Source of the DNA: Megaustenia siamemsis
Lineage: Eukaryota > Mollusca > Gastropoda > Stylommatophora > Ariophantidae
Reading direction: 5' to 3'
Length of the DNA stretch: 64,000 nt
Assembly: GCA_032433765.1 (NCBI GenBank)
Contig: JAVIAB010000159.1
Span: 62,016,810 to 62,080,809 of the forward strand
Shown: one piece after another, positions 45,426 to 55,915 of the stretch
Layout: every line of letters starts with the position of its first letter
Numbering within the stretch: the first letter of the stretch is position 1
Notes under the pieces: generated by a model
Database searches by the model: none
Told to the model about the DNA's origin: nothing
What the model saw: only the letters and a program-made list of their open reading frames with translations
Position numbers and translations under genes: made by a program

Positions 45426-47760
45426 AGATGAAGAGGGAAGGTAAAGGGAGGGAAATGGATGTAGACGAGCGTAGTTAGAGGATGAGGAATGGATGAAGAA
45501 GACGGAAGGTAGATGGTTGGGAATGGATGCAGAAGAAAGGGGAAGGTAGAGGATAGGGAATGGATGTGGAAGAAGAATGAAAGAAGAGGATGGGGAGTGG
45601 ATGTAGAAGAGGGGGAAGGTAGAGTGTTGGGAATGGATGTAGGGAAAAATGTTAGAAGAAGGGGAATAGCTGTAGAAGAGGGAAGATAGATGGTGACGAA
45701 TGGAAGAAGAAGAGTGATAGTAGAGGGTTTGGAATGAATGTAGAAGAAGTGGGAAGGTATAGGATAAGGAATGGATGTAGAAGAGAGGGAAGGTGGATGA
45801 CGTAGAAAAAGCGGGAAGGTAGCCTGGTGGGTATGAATATTGAAGAGGGAATGTGGAAGGTTGGTGAAGGATGTAGAAGTAGAGGGAATGTAGAGGGTGG
45901 GGAATTGATGCAGCAGAGGGAAGGTAGTGGGTGGGGAATTGATTTCGAAGAGGGAAGGTAAGTTAGGTGAATGGGTGTAAAAGAAAGAAAGTAGAAGATG
46001 GGAAATGGATGAAGAAGATAAGGAAAAATTGATGGTGGGAAAAAGATGTAGAAGTAGAGGGAAGGTAGAGGGTGGGAAATGGTTGTAGAAGTAGACGGAA
46101 GGTAGAGGGTGGGAAATAGATATAGAAGTAGAGGGAAGGTAGAGGGTGGGAAATTGATGTAGAAGTAGCGGGAAGATAGAAGGTGTGAATTTGATTTAGA
46201 CGAGGGAATGTAGAGGTTAGGCAATTGATGAAGTAAAGGGAAGGTAGAGGGTGTGGACTGGATGAAGAAGAGGGAATGTAGAGTTTGGGGTATGGATGTA
46301 GGAGAGGGAAATTGTAGGTTGCTGAATGTTTGCAGAAGAGGGAATATAGAGGTTAAGAAATGGGTGTAGAAAAAGAGGGAAGGTAGAGCATGGGAAATGG
46401 ATGTAGAAGAGGGAAGGTAGACATTTGGGAATGGATGAGTAAGAAGAGGGAAGGTAGAGGGTGGGGAATTGATGTAGCAGAGGGAAAGTAGAGGGTGGGG
46501 AATGTATATAGAAGACTGTGGAAGGTAGAGAGTGGGGAATGAATGAAGAAGAGGGAATGTAGAGGATGGGGAATGGATGTCGAAGAGGGGAGGTAGACGG
46601 TGGGTAATGGATGAAAAAGACGAGGGAAGGTTATGAATTGATGTAGAAGTTGAAGACTGTGAGTGGGAATGCATGTAGAAGAAGGAAGGTAGAGAATGGG
46701 GAATGGATGTAGAAGAGGAGGGAAGTTAGAGAGTGGGGAATGAATGTAGAAGAATGTGAATGTTAGATGGTGGAGAATGGATGTAGAAGAGGGAAGGTGG
46801 ATGGTGGAGAATGGATGTAGAAGAATAGGAAAGGCAGAGGATTGTGAATTGATTTAGAAGAGGGAAGGTAGAGCGTGGGAATGGATGTAGATGAAGGAAG
46901 GTAGAGGGTGGGGAATGGATGTAGAAGAAGAGGGAAGATAGCGGGTGTTGAATGGATGACAAGAAGAGGGTCTGCAGGAGGCATAGAATAGATGAAGCAG
47001 AAGAGGGAATGTAGATTATGGGAATAGACGAAGCGGAAGAGACAGGTATGGAGTGGAGGATAGATGAAGCAAAAGAGGGAGAAAGTCGTTGATGAACCGA
47101 TGAAGTAGATGAAATGTAAGTTTGAGGTAGTGTATGGTGAATAGATGAAATATAAGATTGAGGTAGTGTATGGTGAATAGTTGAAATGTAAGATTGAGGT
47201 AGTGTATGGTGAATAGATGAAATATAAGATTGAGGTAGTGTATGGTGAATAGATGAAATATAAGATTGAGGTAGTGTATGGTAAATAGATGAAGTAAAAG
47301 TGGGGAGGTTGAGGGTGGGAGGTAGATGAAGTTAAAGACCAAGGTAGGGGTGGGGAGTAAACGAATTTGAAGAGGGAAGTAGAGGTGAGGGATAAATGAA
47401 ACAGAAGTGGGAGGTAGGCGTGGGAAATATACAAGTAGGAGGGAGAGATAAGGGAAAGAACAGATTAAGTAGAAAAAGAGGATAAGGGTGGTGAAAAGAT
47501 GGAGTAGAAGAGAGAGTTAGAAGGTGGGGAATAGTTGATGTAAAAGAGTATCGTTGGAATTATATGAGGTAGAAGTGGGAGGTAATTTGGGGAGAGGTAG
47601 TGGAATAGATAAAGTAGAAGAGGGAGTTAGGAAGTGCAGAGTTGATCAAGTAGAAAAGAGGTGTGAAAGGTTTAATGTAAATTAGGAGTGTATATAGAGG
47701 GAGGGGAGTTATATAAAGTAGATGAGGAAGATGGATAGAGGAAGTAGAAGAAGGAAGTGA
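45426..47760. repeat. 2.3-kb polypurine minisatellite after L-C
   Basis: About 65 units of roughly 33-36 bp: gaatggatgtagaagaggga, aggtagagggtgg. From 47,100 to 47,280 a related subtype (atagatgaaatataagattg, aggtagtgtatggtg) forms a local array. The plus strand is almost all purine plus T, the minus strand pyrimidine-rich, which keeps 340 and 223 codons open on the minus strand without coding meaning. Confidence 0.95.
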
Positions 47761-47805
47761 GAGATTGGGAGAAACTTCAAGTTATTGTTATTATTATTAT
47801 TGTTA

Positions 47806-47990
47806 TTGGTTATGGAAGACCTCGGTATCACTGCAAACGAATTAAAATAATTAATTGCTCAACCGCCCGTGCCAGTGGAATCATCCGAATTACTAACACA
47901 TCTCCCAAACACAGAAAGGTAACTGTAGTCCCCATCGTAGTACTTCAAGTACATATGACAGCGTTTGCAGATAGAGAACTAACAATATTC
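47806..47990 (+). repeat. Dispersed repeat F, copy 3 (5' part)
   Basis: Matches the first 150-180 bp of copies 1 and 2 (ttatggaagacctcggtatc, caaccgcccgtgccagtgg, gaaaggtaactg). Preceded by a (TTA/TTG)n tract. 47,991-48,404 is otherwise unrecognised. Confidence 0.85.
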
Positions 47991-48404
47991 ACATGTTATC
48001 TAACACTCTGTCCTCAGACACTCACTGAAGTCTGTGAACTGTGTCAGGGCGGTACTTTATTGACGAGGCTTCTCATTCTGAGAAGGCCCGCAACTCTCCA
48101 CTGACATCAAAACTGAGTCCCCATTTAACTCCATCTCTACGTTACGTGTGGTGACATCGTATAACTGTTTCTTTACGTGCTTCCTCGACACTGATGTGCC
48201 CTCCTCATGACACATGTCATATGCCCTCTTACACGGCAGTTATATGTAGCTCCTACAGAAGGTACTCTTCTTTCCCCTCTGTTCGTGGGCCCAAGATAAT
48301 GACTAGATCCATACAGGATTCGGACCAGTTGCTTTGTGGGAAATAACAGAAGAACATTGCGTACGTGCTTATTATTCACAAAGTATTTTCTATGTTAAAT
48401 AAAT

Positions 48405-48473
48405 GTCAAGATCAAACGTTATGGAGAGTCACGATCACCTACGCCAGCATGCTCACTACTTAATGATGATGAT
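48405..48473 (+). mobile_element. L-B2 LINE 3' terminus only
   Basis: Only the last about 60 bp: gttatggagagtcacgatca, cctacgccagcatgctcact, then acttaATGATGATGATT. An extreme 5' truncation. 48,474-48,930 is unrecognised. Confidence 0.75.
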
Positions 48474-48930
48474 TATCTGTGTGTGAGTATAGCAGCAAGG
48501 TATTGTAGGTTTTGTAATTAAAGGTCTCTCCTACATAAAGATAAGTAAACACGTCTACAAAATCTAGAGGTCGTGGCAGCTCCATGACGATTAAGACTAA
48601 TCTATTAGCATTAACATGTTACTTTACATAATCAAGCACCACACGAAGCAATAACTTGACGCCAGCTGTACCAACCATTCCTCTTTTACTTAAGGTTTGT
48701 TTATTGAACATTCTTAGATGGCCACAGTATCAAATGTGTTCGTGACCATTACTAAGTGTTTATTTGATGATCCAGTAGAATCAATGCATGCCGGGTAAAC
48801 CCGGAGGCGTAGACACGTCAGCAGATGGTGTATTTTTTTGCACTTTTATAATTGATACCTAGTCATAACAAACGTGTCCAAATGCGCAGATGTCATTAAA
48901 GTCCGAATGTGGACAACTTTAAAATAGTAC

Positions 48931-49348
48931 ATTATCATCATCATTTGCCATACCATTTGGCTAAGCGAGCATTTCCTTCCACATTCTTTTATCTACCGTG
49001 CATCGTATCAGTTCTGTTGTTGACTGTTTTCCACTCCATGAAACCAAGCTATTGAGTATTTAGAACCAAAGAACTCTCTTTCTTAATGCCATTAGCATCG
49101 ATTTTTTGCATAAGACGTTTTTCATTTTCTGAAAAGCTATTTTGACCTGAGCTATGCTGCTGTTTATTTCTGTGGTGGATCTTCCATCTGATGTTATTAT
49201 TGTGCTCAAGTATTTGACGTGTTGCACTTGTTTTAGATTTGTCCTGTTTATTGTTATGCTGCATGATGGTGATGATTGTTTCTTCTATATGACCATTACT
49301 TATGTTTTCTTACTATTCAGACTCAGAGCTTTCTTGTTGCTTTCTTTT
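48931..49348 (-). mobile_element. L-B3 LINE, left part (split by L-A)
   Basis: Antisense 3' end with atcatcatcat tail, C-terminal region with an internal deletion (49,060-49,330 matches 57,480-57,760), up to the tgctttctttt site. It continues at 51,205. Confidence 0.88.
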
Positions 49349-51193
49349 CTTCTTCTACCTTTCAGCTCCATGTGGAGCATAGGTCTTCACAAACCCTTTC
49401 TAAGTTATTTTTTTTTCTTTGTGTAATACTCTCAGTTGGCTTCCGCAGTGTGTGTCCTATCCAGCGGCATTGTCTTCCCTGTAACTCTTAATCCCACTGG
49501 TATTTGACTGGTACATTTCAATAATTCTATGTTAGTGATTTTGTTTTACCATTCCCATCCTTGTATTCTGCGTAAGCATCCTTTAATGAAAGACTATATC
49601 TTCACGATTGTTAATTTTGTTATTCTCCATGCTTCACAGCCATATAATAGGACTGACTTAACATTGCAGTTGAAAGTTTTTATTTTTGTATTTAACCTAA
49701 TTTCTTTAGACTTCCATATGTTTTCCAGTACAATAAAGCCTGCTCTTGTTTTTGATATCCTTATTTTGGTATCATTTTCTGTCCCTCCCTCTTTATCTAT
49801 ATTACTGCCCAGATATATGTAAAATCGTACGTCTAGTATAGGTATTTCACCTAATTTTATTTGGTTATTGCCAACTGCATTAATTCTCATAATGTTGGAC
49901 TTATCTCTATTAATATTCAGTCCTAGCTGTTGTGATCTCTCATCAAGTATTATCATTTTATACTGCATCTGGTGACAGCTGTGTGATAAGAGAGCTATGT
50001 CATCAGCAAAGTCTAAATCAGCAAGTTGCTTGGTCAGGGACCACTGGATTCTATTTCTGTTATTTTTAGTTATTTTCATAATCCAATCTATGGCCAGTAG
50101 AAAGAGAATGGAGACAGAAGGCTTCCATGCCTTACTCATGTTCTTATTTCAAATGTTTCTGTAAGCTGTCCTTACTGAATAAGTTATACAGATTAGTTAT
50201 TTGATCAGCACATGATCTGTTCTTCCTAAATCTGCTTGTTCAACTCTTAAATATTTCTCTATGGGCTTTTCTTAATCTCTCCAGAAATATTATGTTTAAT
50301 ATTCTTCCTAACACTGATAGTAGCATAATTCCCCTTTGTACACTCCTGTAAACTTCCTTTCTTTTGTAGTTTGATCTTATAACCTTCTGTCCAGTCTTTA
50401 GGTATTTCTTCCCTCTCCCAAATGTTATCTATGTAACATCTTGGTAGAGGTGTTAATATCTGCTTTGATGGCTTTCGAAGTAATTTCACCTGGTCTACGG
50501 ATTTACCATTTTTAAATAGCTTGATAGCTTTCATTATTTCTTCTTTACTTGGTTTTCCACAGTTAACGTGTAACTCTTATACTGCTGGTAGTATATCTGG
50601 AGGATTATTTGAACCGGGTCTGCTCAAAAGTTCTTCAAAGTGCTCTTTCCATCTCTCCATTTGTTCCTTTATATTACTAAGCAGATTTCCTTTTCTTATC
50701 TTTAACAAAGGAATTTATATGTTTGTATTTTCCACTTAATTTATTTGTGCTGTTGTACATTTCTTTCATACCCCCCTTATTTGCTGCCTCCTCTGTCTCT
50801 TTAGCTTGTTCATCAATATATATTTCCTCTTATCCCTTTTATTGCATCTTCTCACTTCTTTGTTCACCTCTGTTTCCCGTGTCTTGGCTTTATTACTTCT
50901 CGTTTTGCTTTTATTTATGTCTGCTTTCTTGTTCTTTCTTTCTTTAATTTTATCCAAGGTCTCTGCTGTCATCCATGCCTTTATCTGGCGTTATCTTTTC
51001 CCATCGTTTCTTCGCATGTCTCTTTCCATATATACTTTACCTGTTTCCAACGATCTTCTATATTTATTGTATTTTCTAGTTGTTGGATGACTTGGTATTT
51101 GTTTGCTATTGTGACTGCGAATTTATATGTATTTCCTTGTTCTTCAAGAAACCCTACATTGAAATACGTTCTACTCTTATTCGTTGTAGTATA
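49349..51193 (-). mobile_element. L-A LINE inserted in L-B3
   Basis: The longest L-A copy, antisense, 1.85 kb, flanked by tgctttctttt (49,338-49,348 and 51,194-51,204). From its 5' side (right): KFAVTIANKYQVIQQLENT, a basic linker with stops, an RT lead-in, then the palm and catalytic block 49,594-50,139 with LLAIDWIMKITKNNRN, LDFADDIALLSHS (FADD intact), LGLNINRDKSNIMRIN and SNIDKEGGTENDTKI. The 3' end at the left is a tail of the TTCTTCTACC type. It has several frameshifts and is 5'-truncated in or just after the endonuclease. Confidence 0.9.
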
Positions 51194-51204
51194 TGCTTTC
51201 TTTT

Positions 51205-51392
51205 ACTATTATGTTATTCATATCTGTTGTTCTTTATCTATCTCTGCTATTAAGACTGTGCCATCCGCATATCTCACATTGTTTTTGTTGTGGCCTTTGA
51301 CTTAAATTCCTTTTATATCTGCTATTGATCACATATTATTTTCGCTGTAAAGGGAAAACAAATCCGGCGACAGAAAACAGCCTTGTCTGATG
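51205..51392 (-). mobile_element. L-B3 LINE, right part
   Basis: Continues L-B3 with the region around the catalytic aspartates (tgccatccgcatatctcaca, the reverse of the YADD area; compare 10,317) and the downstream RQGC region (aaatccggcgacagaaaac). It ends where L-D begins. Confidence 0.85.
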
Positions 51393-51874
51393 TTTTTTCT
51401 TCTGCTTCTATCCTTCCTCCATTTCCGTTATCGTCGAGGGGAGATACAATCTGCGATTTTTTTGCTCTTCTCTTCTGTTGGCTTCTTCTGGTTTTATCCC
51501 TCCTAGTGACTCATTTATTCCCTTAATCCATCTCTTTCTCGGCCTTCCTCTTAATCTGACGTTTCCGTAGTGGTTGTTTATGGCTTTTTGAGTCATTACT
51601 AGTTCTTTGTGTCTTGTTATGTGGCCGAACCATTTTATCTGTTGTTTCTTTATGTATTTGATGGCTGGTTCAATTTTGAGTTTCTTCCTCAGGTCAGTGT
51701 TTCTTACTCTGTCATTTAAGCTGTTTCCTATCATTCTTCTGACACATTTCATTTTGGTGGTCGTTATCTTTCTTATTGTTCTAGAGTCCAGCGTCCAATT
51801 CTGGCACTGATAGCACAGAGTTGGTAGAAACATTGATTTGTATATTGCCCTTTTTGCTTCCATAGTTATTGCTT

Positions 51875-52145
51875 AAGCAAGCCCTCATATGGGAAACAAC
51901 AGGTAAGAGCAAAAGAGGAAGACCCAGAGAGACACTGTGAAGACCATTAATGAGAGAGGCAAGAACAGCAGGATTCGGCGCCCTCAATGAGATAGAGCTG
52001 CTTGCACAGAACAGAGACACATGGCGAGATTTGATGAAATATCTTTAAGAAAACTGCTAGAACAAAAATTCAGATAAGAGAAGGAGCATCTTGGTCTACG
52101 CCCTATGGGCCGGCTACAGCTCGAAAGGTTAATAGATAGATATAT
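51875..52145 (+). mobile_element. L-G LINE 3' fragment nested in L-D
   Basis: 271 bp, sense, flanked by ttattgctt (51,866-51,874 and 52,146-52,154). Reads KSKRGRPRETL and FGALNEIELLAQNRDTWRDL, a LINE C-terminus with the RGRPR and DR-x-W-R motifs. The tail is ttaatagatagata. Confidence 0.85.
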
Positions 52146-52786
52146 TTATTGCTTTGTTTTTTCAATAGTGTTAATACTTGGCCTATGACTTGGCATGCTT
52201 TGTTACACCTTATATCGATTTATGTCTCTTGATTATTGTCTTGTGTTAACGTGCTACCAGAAATTTAAAATTGTCTACTTGTTTATGAGTTGTATTGTCT
52301 ATTATGATGTTTAGTTTCTCTTTCTTTCTCGCCATTGCCATTACTTCGGTTTTGTTTATGTTGATCTTCATTTTATATTGTTTACAAGTGTTGCTTGGCC
52401 TATTGATATGTTCTAACAGGTTCTCAGTTGTTTCATGTATTAGAACTTGGTCGTCTGCAAATCGTATTTCATTTATTTCGTTCTCTCTTCTGCTGTTTTC
52501 TGGTACGTATATTTCGTTCTCTTTTGAGTTATCGCTTGTTATCATCATTGTTGATGAACTTCCTATGCTTGGTCTTGCTAATTTTCATATATTGTGCATA
52601 TATGTGATGAAAAGTAGGGAAGAAAGCACGCAGCCTTGTCTTACTCTGGAGTTAATATTGAAATGTCTAGAGTAACCTGCCGAGGATCTTACTGCAGTGC
52701 GACTACTTTCATAGAGGAGCCAATGGTGGGGTGTGCTAAACACTCCAAGGTATGGTGACAGCTTTACAAATAAAGAACACAACACA

Positions 52787-52825
52787 ATACTGACGTTTCG
52801 GCCTGTGGCCTTCTTCAGAATACAG
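52787..52825 (-). ncRNA. Hammerhead-like ribozyme motif, minus strand
   Basis: Exact inverted copy of the motif at 53,532-53,569, in the left arm. A third, partial copy at 53,151-53,170 lacks the CTG of the core because the inversion breakpoint falls there. Confidence 0.5.
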
Positions 52826-53531
52826 GGACAGCGACAACAAGCGGTGAAGCACAATTACTACATGTTAGATGATCAAGTGGAGGGCGAGGAAAGTAGGATG
52901 CAGAAATAAGAAAAGAGAGAAATGAATAAAATGAATATTACAAGACTGAGGAGAGATAGAATAGGTAGGTGAAAGAACGGAGTGGAAATGGTTCTAACTA
53001 AAGTACACAGAGATGAATGACGTTAAACAAACATAAAGTAGCAGCGATATCAATTGAGTAGGGAACAGGCAAATAATTGCAATGCTGCGGTAAAGCTGGT
53101 AGCAAGGAGCCAATGGTGGGGTGTGCTAAACACTCCAAGGTATGGTGACGAAGAAGGCCACAGGCCGAAACGTCAGTATTGTGTTGTGTTCTTTATTTGT
53201 AAAGCTGTCACCATACCTTGGAGTGTTTAGCACACCCCACCATTGGCTCCTTGCTACCAGCTTTACCGCAGCATTGCAATTATTTGCCTGTTCCCTACTC
53301 AATTGATATCGCTGCTACTTTATGTTTGTTTAACGTCATTCATCTCTGTGTACTTTAGTTAGAACCATTTCCACTCCGTTCTTTCACCTACCTATTCTAT
53401 CTCTCGTCAGTCTTGTAATATTCATTTTATTCATTTCTCTCTTTTCTTATTTCTGCATCCTACTTTCCTCGCCCTCCACTTGATCATCTAACATGTAGTA
53501 ATTGTGCTTCACCGCTTGTTGTCGTTGTCCC

Positions 53532-53569
53532 TGTATTCTGAAGAAGGCCACAGGCCGAAACGTCAGTAT
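53532..53569 (+). ncRNA. Hammerhead-like ribozyme motif, plus strand
   Basis: Core elements in order: stem I 5' strand (tgtatt), CTGAAGA at 53,538-53,544, one extra A, stem II GGCC-ACA-GGCC, GAAA at 53,557-53,560, then cgtc and stem I 3' strand (agtatt). AC/GU after GAA is self-complementary, which fits dimeric hammerheads. Stem I can form about five pairs including two wobbles. The additional A between CTGAAGA and stem II departs from the minimal consensus, so activity is uncertain. Confidence 0.5.
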
Positions 53570-54055
53570 TGTGTTGTGTTCTTTATTTGTAAAGCTGTCA
53601 CCATACCTTGGAGTGTTTAGCACACCCCACCATTGGCTCCTTGCTACCAGCTTTACCGCAGCATTGCAATTATTTGCCTGTTCCCTACTTTCATAGAGGC
53701 TCTTACATATCTCTACTAGGTGGTGACTCAGTCCGTACAACGGCAGAACGAACCACAGTTGTTCCCTGTTCACCCTATCGAACGCCTTATCTTGGTCAAT
53801 AAAAGCTGTATATAGTGTTTTATTATGCTCTATTGTTTTCTCCGCTAGTTGTTTTATGATAAATAGGGCATCTGTACAGCCTCTGTTCCTCATGAAGCCT
53901 ATCTGAGCATCGCTTAGTTGAGGGTCTATAATTGGTCTCAGCCTTTTATCGACTATCTTGGCATACAACTTCCCTGTGTGGCTTAATAGCGATATTCCTC
54001 TATAATGGCTGCAGTTTCTTCTGCTGCCCTTCTTTTTCCATATTGGTAATATAAT

Positions 54056-54495
54056 GTTGTTAAATGGTATGTAGAGTCAATCTTAACATATGGATGTGAA
54101 TCATGGACAAGAGTACAACAAACAATAAAATCAATGGAGTCTGTAGAAATGTGGTTTTACAGAAGAAAGCTGAAAATACCATGGACAGCTAAGAAGAGTA
54201 AAGAAACAGTTCTGAAAGAGGTCAAAGCAAAAAGAGAGCTAATTTCCAATATTAGGAAGAAACAATTATCATTTTTTGGCCATGTAATGAAAAGAGAACA
54301 GCTGGAATATATTGTAACAAGTGGGAAAATTAAGGGACTAAGAGATAGAGTGAAGCAAAGAGAAAAGATACCAGACAGCTTAAGAGAATGTCTTGGCAGA
54401 AGGTCAACAACATAATGATAAATAACTGTCGAGATCAAAAGTTGTGGAGAGACATGATCACCTACGCCAGCAGACCCGATACTTTATGATGATCG
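54056..54495 (+). mobile_element. L-B2 LINE 3' fragment nested in L-D
   Basis: 440 bp, sense, between direct repeats atataat (54,049-54,055 and 54,496-54,502). Open for 93 codons from 54,134: MESVEMWFYRRKLKIPWTAK, FFGHVMKREQLEYIVTSGK. Ends cctacgccagcagacccgat then actttATGATGATC. Confidence 0.88.
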
Positions 54496-54847
54496 ATATA
54501 ATTGATTATTTCAAATCGGCTGGGACTTGCTGTTGTATCCATCGAACATTGAATGATTCTGTGTAGCCATTTGCATCGTGTCTCTCCCCCTGATGCTAAC
54601 ATTTCTACTGGGATATTATCGAAGTATTTTGATTCTTCTTTTTTTATAATTGCGTCGATTAATTGTTCTTCTTTGTCTCTGATACCACAAATATTGATGG
54701 TTGCAATTTTATTTACGTTATGTCTGTATGATCGCGATTGTTTCTCCATTATTTTGGCTCTGAGCACTGTTGTGTGTATGTTACATTGTCCTCTGCCGCT
54801 GTGCTAGATCTGTCGCAGAGTTAGGGCTGTTGTTTAGGTTAGGGAAT

Positions 54848-55057
54848 ATGGTGTTCGTGACCATAAATTTGATACATCTTTAGCACCTGATTTTCAGGGT
54901 AATGTGGTCGATATTACGCCCGTGCCGCTTTACTTGCCCAGAAAAAAAATCCGGTAACCTTTTCAGGTTAGGTGAAACCGGAGCCGTCAGTTGAAATCGA
55001 ACCCTACCCCTTGTCCTTTGTAGTCCAATTCACTAACCACTGAGCTAATGCGGCTCG
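54848..55057 (-). mobile_element. SINE, copy 4 (antisense)
   Basis: Complete head and core in reverse. B box complement gaaatcgaaccctacc near 54,991-55,006, A box complement ctaaccactgagcta near 55,034-55,048, core complement gggtaatgtggtcgatatta near 54,898. 55,058-55,230 is unrecognised. Confidence 0.88.
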
Positions 55058-55230
55058 TTTTCCCATATAAACTGTTATTATACGCTTTAAAAAAAATTAT
55101 ATATGTCTATCCTGCTTAATAATATTTGAAATCACATTGTATCATTCTCTAGAATTGAAAACTTGACACATAATCATTATAGAATAGAAATAATTGATGT
55201 TCCACTGCATCAAAATAAATACCGGCACAG

Positions 55231-55915
55231 TCACTCAGCCATCTGGAACAGTCTGACACTTACTTCCCTATGTCTGATGTTTATATACTGGAATTGCCCT
55301 GTTTGGTTGCTAATTCTTGTGCGTGCTGTTTGTTGCCAGTACATGTGTTTATTTATGATTCCCAGATCCTTGCCTTCAATGTTTATTTGCTCCAGCATAT
55401 TGATTATTTCCATATATTTTATTTTGTCAAATAAATTTGTGTTGTCTATAACGCATTCATATCGATCTCTCTTTACTTCTGTAGTTATTTCTGTCAGTGT
55501 TCTCATGATGTATATTCCATTATTGGTGTCATTTCCTTCCATAAATCCACATTGATCATCACTTATTTCTGGTTTTATTTTGTTCCTAACACGTCTCAGG
55601 ATGATTCTTAGTAATATTTTCGTCATATGGCTCATGAGAAGTGCGATGGTCTTAACAATCACTGGCTCCTGACTTCTTCCGCATATCTACATAGATAGAT
55701 TTTAGTAGATCTTCGGGTATGTGTCCAGTGTTATATATGTCATTGAGTAGTTTTGTTATGACCAGCTCTCCTAATGCATTTATCTCTTAGACTGTTATAT
55801 TGTCGGGACCCGAAGTTTTGCCTCTTTTCGTGTATTTAATTGCTTTCTCCACTTCACTCTGCATAATTGGTGGTCCTGTGTTTTTGTTTGAATTGTTTTT
55901 CTCTGGTTTCTCATC
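55231..55915 (-). mobile_element. L-B type LINE, RT N-terminal part
   Basis: Minus-strand frame 55,231-55,662: LLMSHMTKILLRIILRRVRN, DDQCGFMEGNDTNNGIYIMR, and a palm region with NTNLFDKIKYMEII where others have YTKAFDK. Upstream (55,663-55,915) the GP(D)NI linker region is recognisable (ccgaagttttgcctcttttc). It is cut by L-D at about 55,916. Confidence 0.8.

Larger units (their letters stand above)
52718..53684. mobile_element. Inverted Penelope-like terminal element in L-D RT
   Basis: A 967-bp insert flanked by ctactttcatagagg (52,703-52,717 and 53,685-53,699). It is made of a 390-bp unit. The right part holds one full plus-oriented unit (53,151-53,540) followed by the start of a second one. 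The left part (52,718-53,150) is the same sequence inverted. Arms 52,718-53,150 and 53,207-53,639 are both 433 bp, collinear without indels, with only occasional mismatches seen, around a 56-bp loop. Unit content includes the aggccacaggccgaaacgtc motif. Long-terminal-repeat-like tandem ends, inversion and hammerhead-like cores are features known from Penelope-like elements. No RT or GIY-YIG coding is present, so this is a non-autonomous or truncated copy. Confidence 0.85.
51393..54840 (-). mobile_element. L-D LINE with three nested insertions
   Basis: Antisense. Pieces: C-terminus 51,393-51,874 (RAIYKSMFLPTLCYQCQNWTL, MKCVRRMIGNSLNDRVRN, GRPRKRWIKGINESLGGI), RT 52,155-52,702 (IRFADDQVLIHETTEN, SAGYSRHFNINSRVRQGCVL), RT 53,700-54,055 (YAKIVDKRLRPIIDPQLSDA, TAFIDQDKAFDRVNREQLW), and an upstream piece 54,503-54,840 (KYFDNIPVEMLASGGETRCK, WLHRIIQCSMD). 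Interruptions: L-G at 51,875, PLE at 52,718, L-B2 at 54,056, each with a direct repeat. The pieces join collinearly into one RT. Confidence 0.9.

Noticed and set aside
45652..47434. Long minus-strand Ser/Pro/Leu/Phe-rich open frames
   Set aside because: They are produced by the pyrimidine-rich strand of the polypurine array; no start context, domain or codon bias.
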